Below are positions 12,425-24,520 of a stretch of 34,955 nucleotides of DNA, in pieces (positions within the stretch are counted from its first letter, which is position 1; every line of letters starts with the position of its first letter). The DNA lies in contig JAOTWE010000005.1 of NCBI GenBank assembly GCA_029863065.1, positions 1-34,955 of the forward strand, in the 5' to 3' direction. Under the pieces are notes generated by a model. It made no database searches. It saw nothing but the letters and a program-made list of their open reading frames with translations, and was not told the DNA's origin. The position numbers and the translations under genes were made by a program. The stretch comes from Betaproteobacteria bacterium (lineage in GTDB: Bacteria > Pseudomonadota > Gammaproteobacteria > Burkholderiales > SG8-39).

Positions 12425-13651
12425 CTAGACGACTTGGCCCATCTTGAAGATCGGCAGGTACATGGCGATCACCATGCCGCCGATCAGCGTGCCGAGGACC
12501 ACCATGATCATGGGCTCCATGAGCGAGGAAAGCGCCTCGACCGCGTCGTCGACCTCGGCTTCGTAGAAGTCGGCCACCTTGCTGAGCATCGCATCGAGGG
12601 CGCCCGTTTCCTCGCCGATCGAGCACATCTGCAGCACCATGTTCGGGAACACCCCGGAGTTCTGCATCGCCATGGTGAGCGAGGTGCCGGTCGAGACCTC
12701 AACCTGGATCTTCCTGGTCGCGGTCAGGTAGACATGATTTCCGGACGCGCCGCCCACCGAGTCCAGCGCCTCGACCAGCGGCACGCCCGCCGCGAACATG
12801 GTAGCGAGTGTGCGCGTCCAGCGCGCAATGGTCGACTTGAGGACCAGGTCGCCGAACACCGGCAGCCTCAGCATCAGGCGGTCCATGAAGATCTGTACCG
12901 GCACCGAGCGCTTCCAGGCCTCCAGGAAGCCGATCACGCCGCCGATCACCGCCGGAAAGATGACGTACCAGTTGGCGACGAACCAGTCGGAAACGGCCAT
13001 GACCACCAGCGTCGGCGCCGGCAGGTCGGCGCCGAAGTTAGTGAACACCTCCTTGAACGCCGGGATGACGAAAATCATGATCACCGCGGTGATGATGAAG
13101 GCAACGACGACGATGGCGATGGGGTAGAACAGCGCCGACTTGATCTTCGATTTGATGGCGAGGATCTTTTCCTTGTAGGTCGCGAGGCGGTCGAGCAGCG
13201 TTTCCAGAATCCCCGCCTGCTCGCCGGCCGCCACCAGGTTGCAGAACAGGGCGTCGAAGTACAGCGGGTACTTCCGAAACGCCGCGGCGAGCGAGGAACC
13301 GGTCTCGACTTCGGTCTTGATCTCCACCAGCAGCCGCGCCACCGCCGGATTGGACGCACCCTTGCCGACGATATCGAAGCACTGCAGCAGCGGCACGCCG
13401 GCTTTCATCATCGTCGCCAGCTGGCGCGTGAACAGCGAGATGTCTTTGTCGGTGACCTTGCCGCCCCTGCCGTACGTCTGCTTCTTGACCTTCTTGACGA
13501 TGATGCCCTGGCGGCGCAGCGTGGCGTTGACCGCCGCCTCGCTCACCGAACGCAGTTCGCCGCGGATGACCTTGCCGCCCTTGTCGCGGCCTTCCCACAG
13601 GAAGTTGAATTCCTTGGGCCCGCGAGCTTTCGCCGCTGCTGCCGTTGCCAT
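12425..13651 (-). CDS. pilC: Type IV pilus inner-membrane assembly protein PilC
   Basis: T2SSF architecture: DISLFTRQLATMMKAGVPLLQCFDI, ARWTRTLATMFAAGVPLVEALDSVG, MCSIGEETGALDAML. Confidence 0.96.
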   Translation of the reverse strand: MATAAAAKARGPKEFNFLWEGRDKGGKVIRGELRSVSEAAVNATLRRQGIIVKKVKKQTYGRGGKVTDKDISLFTRQLATMMKAGVPLLQCFDIVGKGASNPAVARLLVEIKTEVETGSSLAAAFRKYPLYFDALFCNLVAAGEQAGILETLLDRLATYKEKILAIKSKIKSALFYPIAIVVVAFIITAVIMIFVIPAFKEVFTNFGADLPAPTLVVMAVSDWFVANWYVIFPAVIGGVIGFLEAWKRSVPVQIFMDRLMLRLPVFGDLVLKSTIARWTRTLATMFAAGVPLVEALDSVGGASGNHVYLTATRKIQVEVSTGTSLTMAMQNSGVFPNMVLQMCSIGEETGALDAMLSKVADFYEAEVDDAVEALSSLMEPMIMVVLGTLIGGMVIAMYLPIFKMGQVV

Positions 13652-13704
13652 CGCGTGCTCCCCGATATCCTTGCCGTCGCTGCAGGACTGAGCGGCGATG
13701 ATGC

Positions 13705-13734
13705 CCTGAGGCCACTGTTTTGTAAAGCCTCAGG
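13705..13734. repeat. Inverted repeat upstream of pilC
   Basis: CCTGAGGC (13705-13712) and GCCTCAGG (13727-13734), perfect 8-bp arms. Confidence 0.5.
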
Positions 13735-13789
13735 TTTCGCGTCTAAGCTGCTGACCCACCAAGATTTTGAGACATTCTTGGCGGCCGGT

Positions 13790-15085
13790 TCAGGTCGGCG
13801 CGGATGCCGCCGCGACCGGCGCCGGCGGACGGAAAATGCGCACCGTCTTCACGCTGCGTCCCTGCGCATGCACGATCTCGAAGGGCACCTCGCCGATCTT
13901 GATCGAAACGTCGGCCTCGGGGATGTCGCGCAGGTGCTCGAGGATCAGGCCGTTCAGCGTCTTCGGTCCCTCGGTAGGGAGCTCCAGGCCGAGCGCGCGG
14001 TTCACCTCGCGCACCGGCGTGGCGCCATCGACGGTGGCACTGCCATCCTCGCCCCAGGCGAGGGTGTGCGCAGCCGCCGGCACCGAGGTGGTGAATTTGC
14101 CGATGATCTCCTCGATGATGTCTTCCAGGGTCACCAGACCCATGAGCTCGCCGTACTCGTCGACCACGAGGGCGATGCGCTCGCGGTTTTCCTGGAAGTA
14201 CTGCAGCTGCGCAAGTACCGGCGTCGATGCCGGCACGAAGTAGGGTGCGGTGAGCAGCGCTTCGATCTCCGCCTTGTTGAGCGTTCCGGCCAGCAACGGC
14301 GCAAGCACCTTGCGCAGATGCAGGATGCCCACGACATCTCCCCGCGAGTCGCGGAACACGGGCAGGCGCATGTGGTAGCTGGTGGCCAGGTGGCGCGCCA
14401 CGGCTTGCAAGTCCTCGTCCAGGGTCACCGATTCGATGCGCGCACGCGGCAGCATGATGTCCTGAACGGTGACACTGCCCAGGTCGAACAGGTTTAGCAG
14501 GATCGAGATGTGCTTTTTCGGCATGAAGCTGGAGGATTCCAGCACCAACGTGCGAATCTCCTCCGGCGACAATTTCTCGATCTCCGTGGTCTCGCCCGAA
14601 CGGATGCCGGCGACGAACAGCAGCGGCCGCACGAACAGGTTGACGAACCACACACCCGGCTGCACCAGGATCTGCACCGGACCGAGAATGTGGGAGAGCG
14701 GCAGCGCGATACGCTCCGGGTAGGTCGCGCCGATCACCTTGGGCGTGATTTCCGCGAACACGAGAATCAGCATCGTGATAACGATGGTACTGGCGCCGAG
14801 GATCAACTCGCTGTCGCCGAATAGCTGGATCGCGATCACGGTCACCAGCGTGGTGGCTGCTGCGTTGACCAGGGTATTGCTCATCAGAATCGCGCCGAGC
14901 ACCCGGTCGGTGCGTTTCAAGAGCGCTTCGGCCTTTATCGCACCGCGGTGGCCCTGCGACACGAGATGCCTGAGCCGATAGCGGTTGACCGCCATCATGC
15001 TGGTCTCCGCGATCGAAAAGAAACCGGAGATCGCGAGCAGCACGAGCAATCCGGCGATCTGCCAGGAGAGAGAAACGCCGAGCAC
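13790..15085 (-). CDS. HlyC/CorC (CNNM) family transporter with CBS domains
   Basis: ISGFFSIAETSMMAVNRYRLRHLV, VQDIMLPRARIESV, LVVDEYGELMGLVTLEDIIEEIIG; GTG start overlapping the upstream stop. Confidence 0.94.
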   Translation of the reverse strand: MLGVSLSWQIAGLLVLLAISGFFSIAETSMMAVNRYRLRHLVSQGHRGAIKAEALLKRTDRVLGAILMSNTLVNAAATTLVTVIAIQLFGDSELILGASTIVITMLILVFAEITPKVIGATYPERIALPLSHILGPVQILVQPGVWFVNLFVRPLLFVAGIRSGETTEIEKLSPEEIRTLVLESSSFMPKKHISILLNLFDLGSVTVQDIMLPRARIESVTLDEDLQAVARHLATSYHMRLPVFRDSRGDVVGILHLRKVLAPLLAGTLNKAEIEALLTAPYFVPASTPVLAQLQYFQENRERIALVVDEYGELMGLVTLEDIIEEIIGKFTTSVPAAAHTLAWGEDGSATVDGATPVREVNRALGLELPTEGPKTLNGLILEHLRDIPEADVSIKIGEVPFEIVHAQGRSVKTVRIFRPPAPVAAASAPT

Positions 15086-15963
15086 TACATGCGTCCCAGC
15101 AGCACTTCCAGCACGAAGCGGCTGCCGACGTAAGCGAGCAGCAGCATCACGAACCCGCTCAGCGTCCAGCGCAGCGCCACGCGCCCGCGCCAGCCGTAGA
15201 GATAGCGCCCGCCGAGCAGGACCGCGAACGTCGCCCAGGACAGCACGGCGAACAGCGTCTTGTGGTCGAAGCGCAGCGCGCGGCCGAACAGCGACTCGGA
15301 AAAGACGATGCCGCTCGCCAGCGTCAGCGTGAGCAGCACGAACGCAGCCGCGATCATGCGAAACAGCAGTCGCTCGAGCGTGAGCAGCGGCGGCAGCGCG
15401 CCCAGCGGGCCCGAGAGCACGGCCGCACCCTCGGCGGGCAGCCCGGCGCGTGCCGCCGCGCTACCGTGCAGGCGCCGCTCGAGCAGCGCCATCAGCAGCG
15501 CGTGCAATATGGCGATGGTGAACAGGCTGTAGGCGAGCATGGCCATGACGAGGTGCAACTTGAACTCGAACGACGCGGCGAGCGCGCCGCTGGTGCGCCC
15601 CGGGAACAGCGCCGGCAGCGGCACCGCGAGCGCCGCGAGCGCGAGCGCCGGCGGCTGCATGCCGTCCAGGTTGTAGAACAGGCTCTCGAACCAGTAGAAC
15701 AGCACCGCCATCCAGAACATGGTGGAAAGCGCTTGCGCGAAGCCGAAATGGAGTTCCCGTGGCGCAATCAGCTCCGAATAGAGGAGCACGGCATGCAGCG
15801 CGAGCGGCACGAGCAGGGCGGCACGCTCCCACGGACGCGGGCCTTGTGCCGCCACCGTGCCCTGGGGCAGCGCGCGCCAGCGCGTGCGCCAGAAGTGCCA
15901 CGCCAGCCCCGCGTAGGCAGCCGCGGCAGCCGCGGTGACCGCGTGAATTACAATGTCGGGCAC
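15085..15963 (-). CDS. Cytochrome c assembly (CcsA/YpjD-like) inner-membrane protein
   Basis: Multi-TM with KLHLVMAMLAYSLFTIAILHAL and FDHKTLFAVLSWATFAVLL; GTG start. Confidence 0.87.
   Translation of the reverse strand: MPDIVIHAVTAAAAAAYAGLAWHFWRTRWRALPQGTVAAQGPRPWERAALLVPLALHAVLLYSELIAPRELHFGFAQALSTMFWMAVLFYWFESLFYNLDGMQPPALALAALAVPLPALFPGRTSGALAASFEFKLHLVMAMLAYSLFTIAILHALLMALLERRLHGSAAARAGLPAEGAAVLSGPLGALPPLLTLERLLFRMIAAAFVLLTLTLASGIVFSESLFGRALRFDHKTLFAVLSWATFAVLLGGRYLYGWRGRVALRWTLSGFVMLLLAYVGSRFVLEVLLGRM
15950..15955 (+). promoter_or_regulatory. Putative -10 box (TACAAT) for ffh, inside ypjD-like 5' coding region
   Basis: TACAAT ~27 nt upstream of the ffh GTG; the intergenic gap is only 18 bp. 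Confidence 0.4.
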
Positions 15964-15981
15964 CTCTTCAGTTTATCACCC

Positions 15982-17331
15982 GTGCTCGACAATCTGACCG
16001 CGCGCCTGGCGCGCATCGTAAAGACCCTCCGCGGCGAGGCGCGCCTCACCGAAGCCAACGTCCAGGACGCGCTGCGCGAAGTGCGCGTGGCGCTGTTGGA
16101 AGCCGACGTGGCGCTGCCGGTCGTACGCGATTTCGTCGCGGCAGTCAGGGAAAAGGCGCTCGGCGAGGCAGTGGTGGGCAGTCTGTCGCCGGGCCAGGCG
16201 CTGATCGGCGTGGTGCACCGCGAGCTGACGCGTGTCATGGGCGACGCGAATGCCGCACTCGATCTCGCAGCGCAGCCGCCGGCAGTGATCCTGATGGCGG
16301 GCCTGCAGGGTTCGGGAAAGACCACCACGACGGGCAAGCTCGCCCGGCTGCTGCAGGCGCAAAAGAAGAAGGTCCTGCTGGTCTCCTGCGACGTATACCG
16401 GCCGGCGGCGATCGAGCAACTCGCCGCCGTGGCCGCGCAGGCGGGCGTGGACGTGTTCCCTTCGGCCGCGGGCGAGGCGCCGCAGGGCATCGCGCTGCGG
16501 GCGCTCGAGCACGCGAAGACGCGCTATTACGACGTGCTCGTTGTCGACACCGCGGGCCGCCTGGCGATCGACGAGGCGATGATGCAGGAGATCGCAGCGC
16601 TGCACGCGGCGCTCAGGCCGGTGGAGACGCTGTTCGTGGTGGATGCCATGCAGGGCCAGGACGCGGTCAACGTGGCGCGCGCCTTCGGCGAGCGGCTGCC
16701 GCTCACGGGCGTCATCCTCACCAAGCTGGACGGCGACGCGCGCGGCGGCGCGGCGCTCTCGGTGCGCCAGGTTACCGGCAAACCGATCAAGTTCGCCGGC
16801 ACGGGGGAAAAGCTTGATGCACTGGAACCGTTCCACCCCGAGCGCATGGCCGCGCGCGTGCTCGGCATGGGCGACATCCTGTCGCTGGTCGAAGATGCGC
16901 ACAAGCAGGTCGACCTCGAGGACGCGAAGCGCGTCGCCGACAAGATCAGGAAGGGCAAGGGCTTCGATCTCGAGGATTACAAGCAGCAGATCGCGCAGAT
17001 GCAGAAGATGGGCGGCCTCGCCGCGATGCTGGACAAGCTGCCGGCGCAGCTCGCCGGACAGGTCAATCCGGCGCAGCTCCAGGACGACCGCCAGCTGCGG
17101 CGCATCACGGGCGTCATCAATGCCATGACGCCGCAGGAGCGCACGCACCCCGAGCTGATCAAGGCTTCGCGCAAGCGCCGCATCGCCGCCGGCGCCGGCG
17201 TGCCGGTGCAGGAGGTGAACCGCCTGCTCGGCCAGTTCGAGCAAATGCAGAAGATGATGAAGATGATGAAGGGCGGCAACATGGCGCGCATGGTGCGCAA
17301 CCTGAAGGGCGCGCTGCCCGGGGCGCGCTAG
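15982..17331 (+). CDS. ffh: Signal recognition particle protein Ffh
   Basis: NG domain GLQGSGKTTTTGKLARLL, DTAGRLAIDE, TKLDGDARGGAALS; M-domain with Met-rich C-terminus MQKMMKMMKGGNMARM. GTG start. Confidence 0.97.
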   Translation: MLDNLTARLARIVKTLRGEARLTEANVQDALREVRVALLEADVALPVVRDFVAAVREKALGEAVVGSLSPGQALIGVVHRELTRVMGDANAALDLAAQPPAVILMAGLQGSGKTTTTGKLARLLQAQKKKVLLVSCDVYRPAAIEQLAAVAAQAGVDVFPSAAGEAPQGIALRALEHAKTRYYDVLVVDTAGRLAIDEAMMQEIAALHAALRPVETLFVVDAMQGQDAVNVARAFGERLPLTGVILTKLDGDARGGAALSVRQVTGKPIKFAGTGEKLDALEPFHPERMAARVLGMGDILSLVEDAHKQVDLEDAKRVADKIRKGKGFDLEDYKQQIAQMQKMGGLAAMLDKLPAQLAGQVNPAQLQDDRQLRRITGVINAMTPQERTHPELIKASRKRRIAAGAGVPVQEVNRLLGQFEQMQKMMKMMKGGNMARMVRNLKGALPGAR

Positions 17332-17332
17332 G

Positions 17333-18298
17333 TCAGAGCCAGCCCGCCTTGCGGAAGCGGTAGAACAGGTACACGTCGAGGGCCGCCATCACCGCCACGG
17401 TGAGCGGATAACCGAAGGCCCATTGCAACTCGGGCATCAGCTTGAAATTCATGCCATAGATGCCGGCAATCATCGTCGGCACGGCCACCAGCGCGGCGTA
17501 CGCCGCAAGGCGCTTCGTGACCTCGCTTTCGCCGATGGTGATCATCGCCAGGTTCACCTGGATCGCGGTGGTCACGGTGTCGCGCAGGGTGTCGAGCGAC
17601 TGGTTGAGCCGGAACAGGTGGTCATACACGTCGCGAAAGTAATCGCCGAGCCCCGCGCAGGCGTGCGGCACGCGCCCCCCGTACAGGCGGCTGGAGGCGT
17701 CGAGCAGCGGTCCGGCGGCGTGCTTGAGGGTCATCAGCTTCTGCTTGACGTAGTACAGCGCCTCGATGTTCTCGCGCGGCGCCTTGCCAGTGAAGATCTG
17801 CTCCTCGAGCGCCTCGAGCTCGGTCTCGACCGCGTCGAGCACCGGGAAATAGCGGTCGACCACGGCATCCATGAGCGCATAGAGCACGTAGCCCGAGCCG
17901 TGGCGCAGCAGCTCCGGCTCGCGCTCGCAGCGCGTGCGCACGTCCTGGAAGCCGCGCTCGGTCTTCTGCCGCGCCGACAGCACGTAATTGCGGCCGACGA
18001 ACACGTCCATCTCGCCGACCTTCAGTTCCTCGCCCGCTACTTCGACGGTCTGTAACACGACAAACAGCGAATCGCCGTATTCCTCGATTTTGGGGCGCTG
18101 GTTGCCGTGACGCGCGTCTTCCACAGCCAGCTCGTGCAGGTCGAACTCGTCCTGCATTTCCGCGAGGTCCGCCGCGTCGGGGTCCCTGAGCGCCACCCAG
18201 ACGAAGCAGTCCGGCCGTCCGAGGTAGGCGCGGATCTCGCGCTTCGGGATCTCGGCGAGCTTGCGGCCGTCCTGGTAGGCGACGCAGTTGACGAGCAT
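17333..18298 (-). CDS. corA: CorA-family Mg2+/Co2+ transporter
   Basis: C-terminal IAGIYGMNF signature and two TM helices; start at MLVNCVAYQDG. Confidence 0.94.
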   Translation of the reverse strand: MLVNCVAYQDGRKLAEIPKREIRAYLGRPDCFVWVALRDPDAADLAEMQDEFDLHELAVEDARHGNQRPKIEEYGDSLFVVLQTVEVAGEELKVGEMDVFVGRNYVLSARQKTERGFQDVRTRCEREPELLRHGSGYVLYALMDAVVDRYFPVLDAVETELEALEEQIFTGKAPRENIEALYYVKQKLMTLKHAAGPLLDASSRLYGGRVPHACAGLGDYFRDVYDHLFRLNQSLDTLRDTVTTAIQVNLAMITIGESEVTKRLAAYAALVAVPTMIAGIYGMNFKLMPELQWAFGYPLTVAVMAALDVYLFYRFRKAGWL

Positions 18299-18315
18299 GG
18301 TCGGGAATCGTAGCA

Positions 18316-18323
18316 CTGTAAAA
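18316..18323 (+). promoter_or_regulatory. Putative extended -10 (TGTAAAAT) for the aminotransferase operon
   Basis: gcacTGTAAAATgcg about 20-30 nt before the ATG at 18345; visual match, approximate coordinates. Confidence 0.4.
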
Positions 18324-18344
18324 TGCGTGGTCCAGGGGGAACGC

Positions 18345-19559
18345 ATGCCCGACATCAGCCGCCGCGCCCGCAACCTCGGCACCGAGAACGCCTTCGTCGT
18401 CCTCGCCGAGGTGAACGCGCTCGCCCGCCAGGGCAAGGACATCATCAGCTTCTGCATCGGCCAGCCGGATTTCCCGGCGCCCGAAAACGTGCAGGAGGCC
18501 GCGATCAGGGCCATCAAGGGCGGCAAGCACGGCTACACGCCCTCCGCGGGCATCGACGAGCTGCGAGCCGCGGCTGCGAAGTACATGGCGGGCATGCGCG
18601 GCGGCCTGCCGATCCGCCCCGAGGACGTCGTGGTGGGAGCCGGCGCCAAACCCTTCATCGCCTACGCCATCCTCTCGACCACCGATTACGGCGCGGGCGA
18701 CGAAGTGATCTACCCCAATCCCGGCTTCCCGATCTACGAGTCGCAGATTCTCGCCAACGGCGCGCAGCCGGTGCCGATCCACCTGCACGAGGCGCGCGAT
18801 TTCGCCTTCGATCCGGCGGAGCTGGAGCGCCTCATCACGCCGACGACCAAGCTGCTCATCCTCAACACCCCGCACAATCCCACCGGCGGCACGCTGTCGC
18901 GCCGGGACCTGGAGGCGATCGCCGCAATCCTGAGGAAGCATCCACAGGTGTGGGTGTACGCCGACGAAATCTACTCGCGACTCTCCTACGCCGCCGAGTT
19001 CTTTTCCATCGCCCAGCTCCCCGGAATGTACGAGCGCACGATCATCTCCGACGGCGCCTCCAAGACCTGGGCCATGACCGGCTGGCGGATCGGCTTCACC
19101 TCCAATCCCGCGCTTGCGCCCGTTTTCACGCGTTGGATCACCAACACCGAGTCCTGCGCCTCGCAGATCTCGCAGTGGGCAGCGCTGGAAGCGATCACCG
19201 GACCGCAGGACGCCGCGGCGCGCATGCGTGCGAGTTTCCTGGAGCGGCGCGACCTCATCGTCGGGCTGCTGAATGGCGTGCCGGGCGTCACCTGCCGCAA
19301 TCCCGGCGGGGCGTTTTACGTTTGGCCGAACGTGACCGAGGCCTGCAAGCAGATCGGCGTCGCCGACTCGGAAGAGTTCAGAAAGCGCCTGCTGAACGAA
19401 GCCGGCGTCGCGGTTCTGGCCGACATCCACTTCGGCACGCGCGTCCCCGGCGAAGGGCAGCACCTGCGCTTTTCCTACGCCGCATCGAAGCAGGCGATCG
19501 AGCAGGGCGTGGCGCGCATGGCCGAATTCATCGCGAAGAACACCCGCAAGGCTGCATGA
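18345..19559 (+). CDS. PLP-dependent class I/II aminotransferase
   Basis: FCIGQPDFPAPENV, LLILNTPHNPTGGTLSRRDLE, SDGASKTWAMTGWRIGF (PLP lysine). Confidence 0.95.
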   Translation: MPDISRRARNLGTENAFVVLAEVNALARQGKDIISFCIGQPDFPAPENVQEAAIRAIKGGKHGYTPSAGIDELRAAAAKYMAGMRGGLPIRPEDVVVGAGAKPFIAYAILSTTDYGAGDEVIYPNPGFPIYESQILANGAQPVPIHLHEARDFAFDPAELERLITPTTKLLILNTPHNPTGGTLSRRDLEAIAAILRKHPQVWVYADEIYSRLSYAAEFFSIAQLPGMYERTIISDGASKTWAMTGWRIGFTSNPALAPVFTRWITNTESCASQISQWAALEAITGPQDAAARMRASFLERRDLIVGLLNGVPGVTCRNPGGAFYVWPNVTEACKQIGVADSEEFRKRLLNEAGVAVLADIHFGTRVPGEGQHLRFSYAASKQAIEQGVARMAEFIAKNTRKAA

Positions 19560-20011
19560 GCCGGTGGCGGCCGAGCGTCACCGTCGCCGCGGTGATCGAG
19601 CGCGACGGGCGCTTCCTGTTCGTCGAGGAGGAGGCGAACAGGCGGCGCGTGCTCAACCAGCCCGCCGGCCACCTGGATCCCGGCGAATCGCTCGCGCAGG
19701 CGGTGACGCGCGAGGTTCTGGAGGAGACCGCGCTTCGTTTCGTGCCCACGGGCCTCGTCGGCATCTACCGCTGGCGCTACGACAAGGAGGAGGATGTCAC
19801 CTTCCTGCGCTTTGCGTTCCACGGCCGCGTGGAGGGCGTCGAGGAGGGGCGGGCGCTCGACAAGGAGATCATCGCACTTGCCTGGCTGACTCCCACCGAG
19901 CTCAGGGCGCGGCGCCCCGAGCACCGCTCGCCACTGGTGCAGCAGTGCGTGGACGACTACCTCGCGGGGCGGAGCTTCCCGCTCGAAGTGCTGTCCAAAC
20001 CCTATGCGTGA
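19556..20011 (+). CDS. Nudix hydrolase, NudJ-like phosphatase
   Basis: Nudix box [28 protein letters not shown] overlaps the upstream TGA; directly upstream of mnmA. Confidence 0.9.
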   Translation: MSRWRPSVTVAAVIERDGRFLFVEEEANRRRVLNQPAGHLDPGESLAQAVTREVLEETALRFVPTGLVGIYRWRYDKEEDVTFLRFAFHGRVEGVEEGRALDKEIIALAWLTPTELRARRPEHRSPLVQQCVDDYLAGRSFPLEVLSKPYA

Positions 20012-21062
20012 AAAGGTCGTGGTCGGCTTGTCCGGCGGCGTGGACTCGTCGGTGGCGGCGCTGCTGCTCAAGCGCGCCGGCTACGATGTCGTCGGCCTGT
20101 TCATGAAGAACTGGGAGGACGATGACGACGACGAGTACTGCTCGACGCGCCAGGACCTGATCGACGCTGCCGCCGCCGCGGATGTCATCGGCGTGGAGCT
20201 GGAAGCGGTGAATTTTGCCGACGAGTACCGCGAACGGGTTTTCGCCAGTTTCCTCGCCGAGTACGCGGCGGGCCGCACGCCGAATCCCGATGTGCTGTGC
20301 AATGCCGAGATCAAATTTCGCGCGTTCCTCGACCACGCGTTACGAATGGGCGCCGGCCGCATCGCCACCGGCCATTACGCGCGATTGCGCGAGCGGGACG
20401 GGAGAATGGAACTATTGCGGGGTGCGGACGGCGCCAAGGACCAGAGCTATTTCCTGCACCGCCTGACGCAAGAGCAGCTCGCGCGCGTCCTTTTCCCGGT
20501 CGGCGGCCTGAAGAAGTCCGAGGTGCGGCGGCTCGCGGCCGAGGCCGGATTGCCCAACCACGCCAAGAAGGATTCCACCGGCATCTGCTTCATCGGCGAG
20601 CGGCCGTTCCGCGAGTTTCTCAACCGCTACCTGCCGAAGACCCCGGGCCCGATGGTCACCGCGCAGGGCAGGCGCGTTGGCGAGCACATCGGGCTCGCCT
20701 TTTACACCATCGGCCAGCGCAAGGGCATCGGCCTGGGCGGAGCCGGGGAGCCGTGGTACGTGGCGGAAAAGCGCATCGATACCAACGAGCTGGTCGTGGT
20801 GCAGGGGCACGACCACCCGCTGCTCATGCGCTCGTCGCTGCGGGGACTGGACGCGAGCTGGGTGCTGGAGCCGCCGGCGCGAGGTTCGTTGCACGGTGCG
20901 AAGACCCGCTACCGCCAGGCAGACGCCGCGTGCACGGTGGCCAGCATTGCGGGAGGGGAGTTGGCGGTGGAATTTCCACAGCCGCAGCGGGCAGTCACGC
21001 CCGGCCAGTCAGTTGTGCTCTACGACGGCGAGGTGTGCCTCGGCGGGGCGGTAATCGCCTAA
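20004..21062 (+). CDS. mnmA: tRNA-specific 2-thiouridylase MnmA
   Basis: [70 protein letters not shown]. Confidence 0.98.
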   Translation: MREKVVVGLSGGVDSSVAALLLKRAGYDVVGLFMKNWEDDDDDEYCSTRQDLIDAAAAADVIGVELEAVNFADEYRERVFASFLAEYAAGRTPNPDVLCNAEIKFRAFLDHALRMGAGRIATGHYARLRERDGRMELLRGADGAKDQSYFLHRLTQEQLARVLFPVGGLKKSEVRRLAAEAGLPNHAKKDSTGICFIGERPFREFLNRYLPKTPGPMVTAQGRRVGEHIGLAFYTIGQRKGIGLGGAGEPWYVAEKRIDTNELVVVQGHDHPLLMRSSLRGLDASWVLEPPARGSLHGAKTRYRQADAACTVASIAGGELAVEFPQPQRAVTPGQSVVLYDGEVCLGGAVIA

Positions 21063-21064
21063 TT

Positions 21065-21129
21065 GGGGACAGACCTCATTTTTCTCATTTGCACCTGATT
21101 CGCAAATGAGAAAAATGAGGTCTGTCCCC
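21065..21129. repeat. Perfect palindromic element, 28-bp arms and 9-nt loop (REP/RAYT-like, possible bidirectional terminator)
   Basis: ggggacagacctcatttttctcatttgc (21065-21092) / acctgattc / gcaaatgagaaaaatgaggtctgtcccc (21102-21129), exact reverse complements, between convergent mnmA and gst. Confidence 0.92.
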
Positions 21130-21136
21130 CTTTACT

Positions 21137-21748
21137 TTACGCAGCCGGCACCGTGTCGGCGAACGCCGGCCGTTCCATCAGCTTGTCGTAATGCTTGGCC
21201 AGGTCCTCGTAGCCGGCGCGCCAGTCGATGCCGGCGGGTTTCCTGAAGCCGATCCATCCCAGGCAGCAGCCGAGCGCGACGTCGGCGAGCGTGTAGCGCT
21301 CGCCCTGGCACCACGGCTGCGCGCCAAGGTCGGACTGCAGCTGCGCCAGGCCGCGCCGCACGCGCGAGGTCTGCTTGGCGATCCAGGCGGCGCTCTGCTC
21401 GCCCGCCGGCCGCAGCGACTCGTAGCGAATGAGCAGTCCGGCGTCCAGCACGCCGTCGGCGAGCGCCTCCCAGCGGCGCACCGCGATGCGCTCGCGGTTG
21501 TCCTTGGGAATCAGGCGGTTGTTCGCCGTCATGTTGTCGAGGAACTCGACGATGACGCGCGAATCGTAGATCGCCGTGCCGTCGTCCAGGACCAGCGTCG
21601 GGATCTTGCCGAGCGGATTATGGGCGTTGACCGGGTTTTCCTGCGGCTGCACGTCAACCGTCTCGATGTCGCAGTCGATACGCTTTTCGGCGAGCACGAT
21701 CCTCACTTTGCGCGCAAAGGGGCTGGCGGGTGCGGAGAGCAGCTTCAT
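21137..21748 (-). CDS. Glutathione S-transferase family protein
   Basis: Thioredoxin-fold N-terminus MKLLSAPASPFARKVRIVLAEK, NPLGKIPTLVLDDGTAIYDSRVIVEFLD. Confidence 0.93.
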   Translation of the reverse strand: MKLLSAPASPFARKVRIVLAEKRIDCDIETVDVQPQENPVNAHNPLGKIPTLVLDDGTAIYDSRVIVEFLDNMTANNRLIPKDNRERIAVRRWEALADGVLDAGLLIRYESLRPAGEQSAAWIAKQTSRVRRGLAQLQSDLGAQPWCQGERYTLADVALGCCLGWIGFRKPAGIDWRAGYEDLAKHYDKLMERPAFADTVPAA

Positions 21749-21760
21749 GGCGGGCGCGAA

Positions 21761-24494
<2,734 letters not shown>

Positions 24495-24520
24495 GAAAAG
24501 CCGGGCGCCGGGCCCGATTC

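Noticed and set aside
12434-14497. 687-aa plus-strand ORF spanning antisense of pilC and the CNNM transporter
   Set aside because: Covers two confidently coded minus-strand genes and their gap; H/D/R/Q-rich nonsense translation.
17622-19463. 613-aa minus-strand ORF opposite the aminotransferase and corA
   Set aside because: Out-of-frame shadow; no recognisable domains, while both overlapped genes have clear catalytic motifs.
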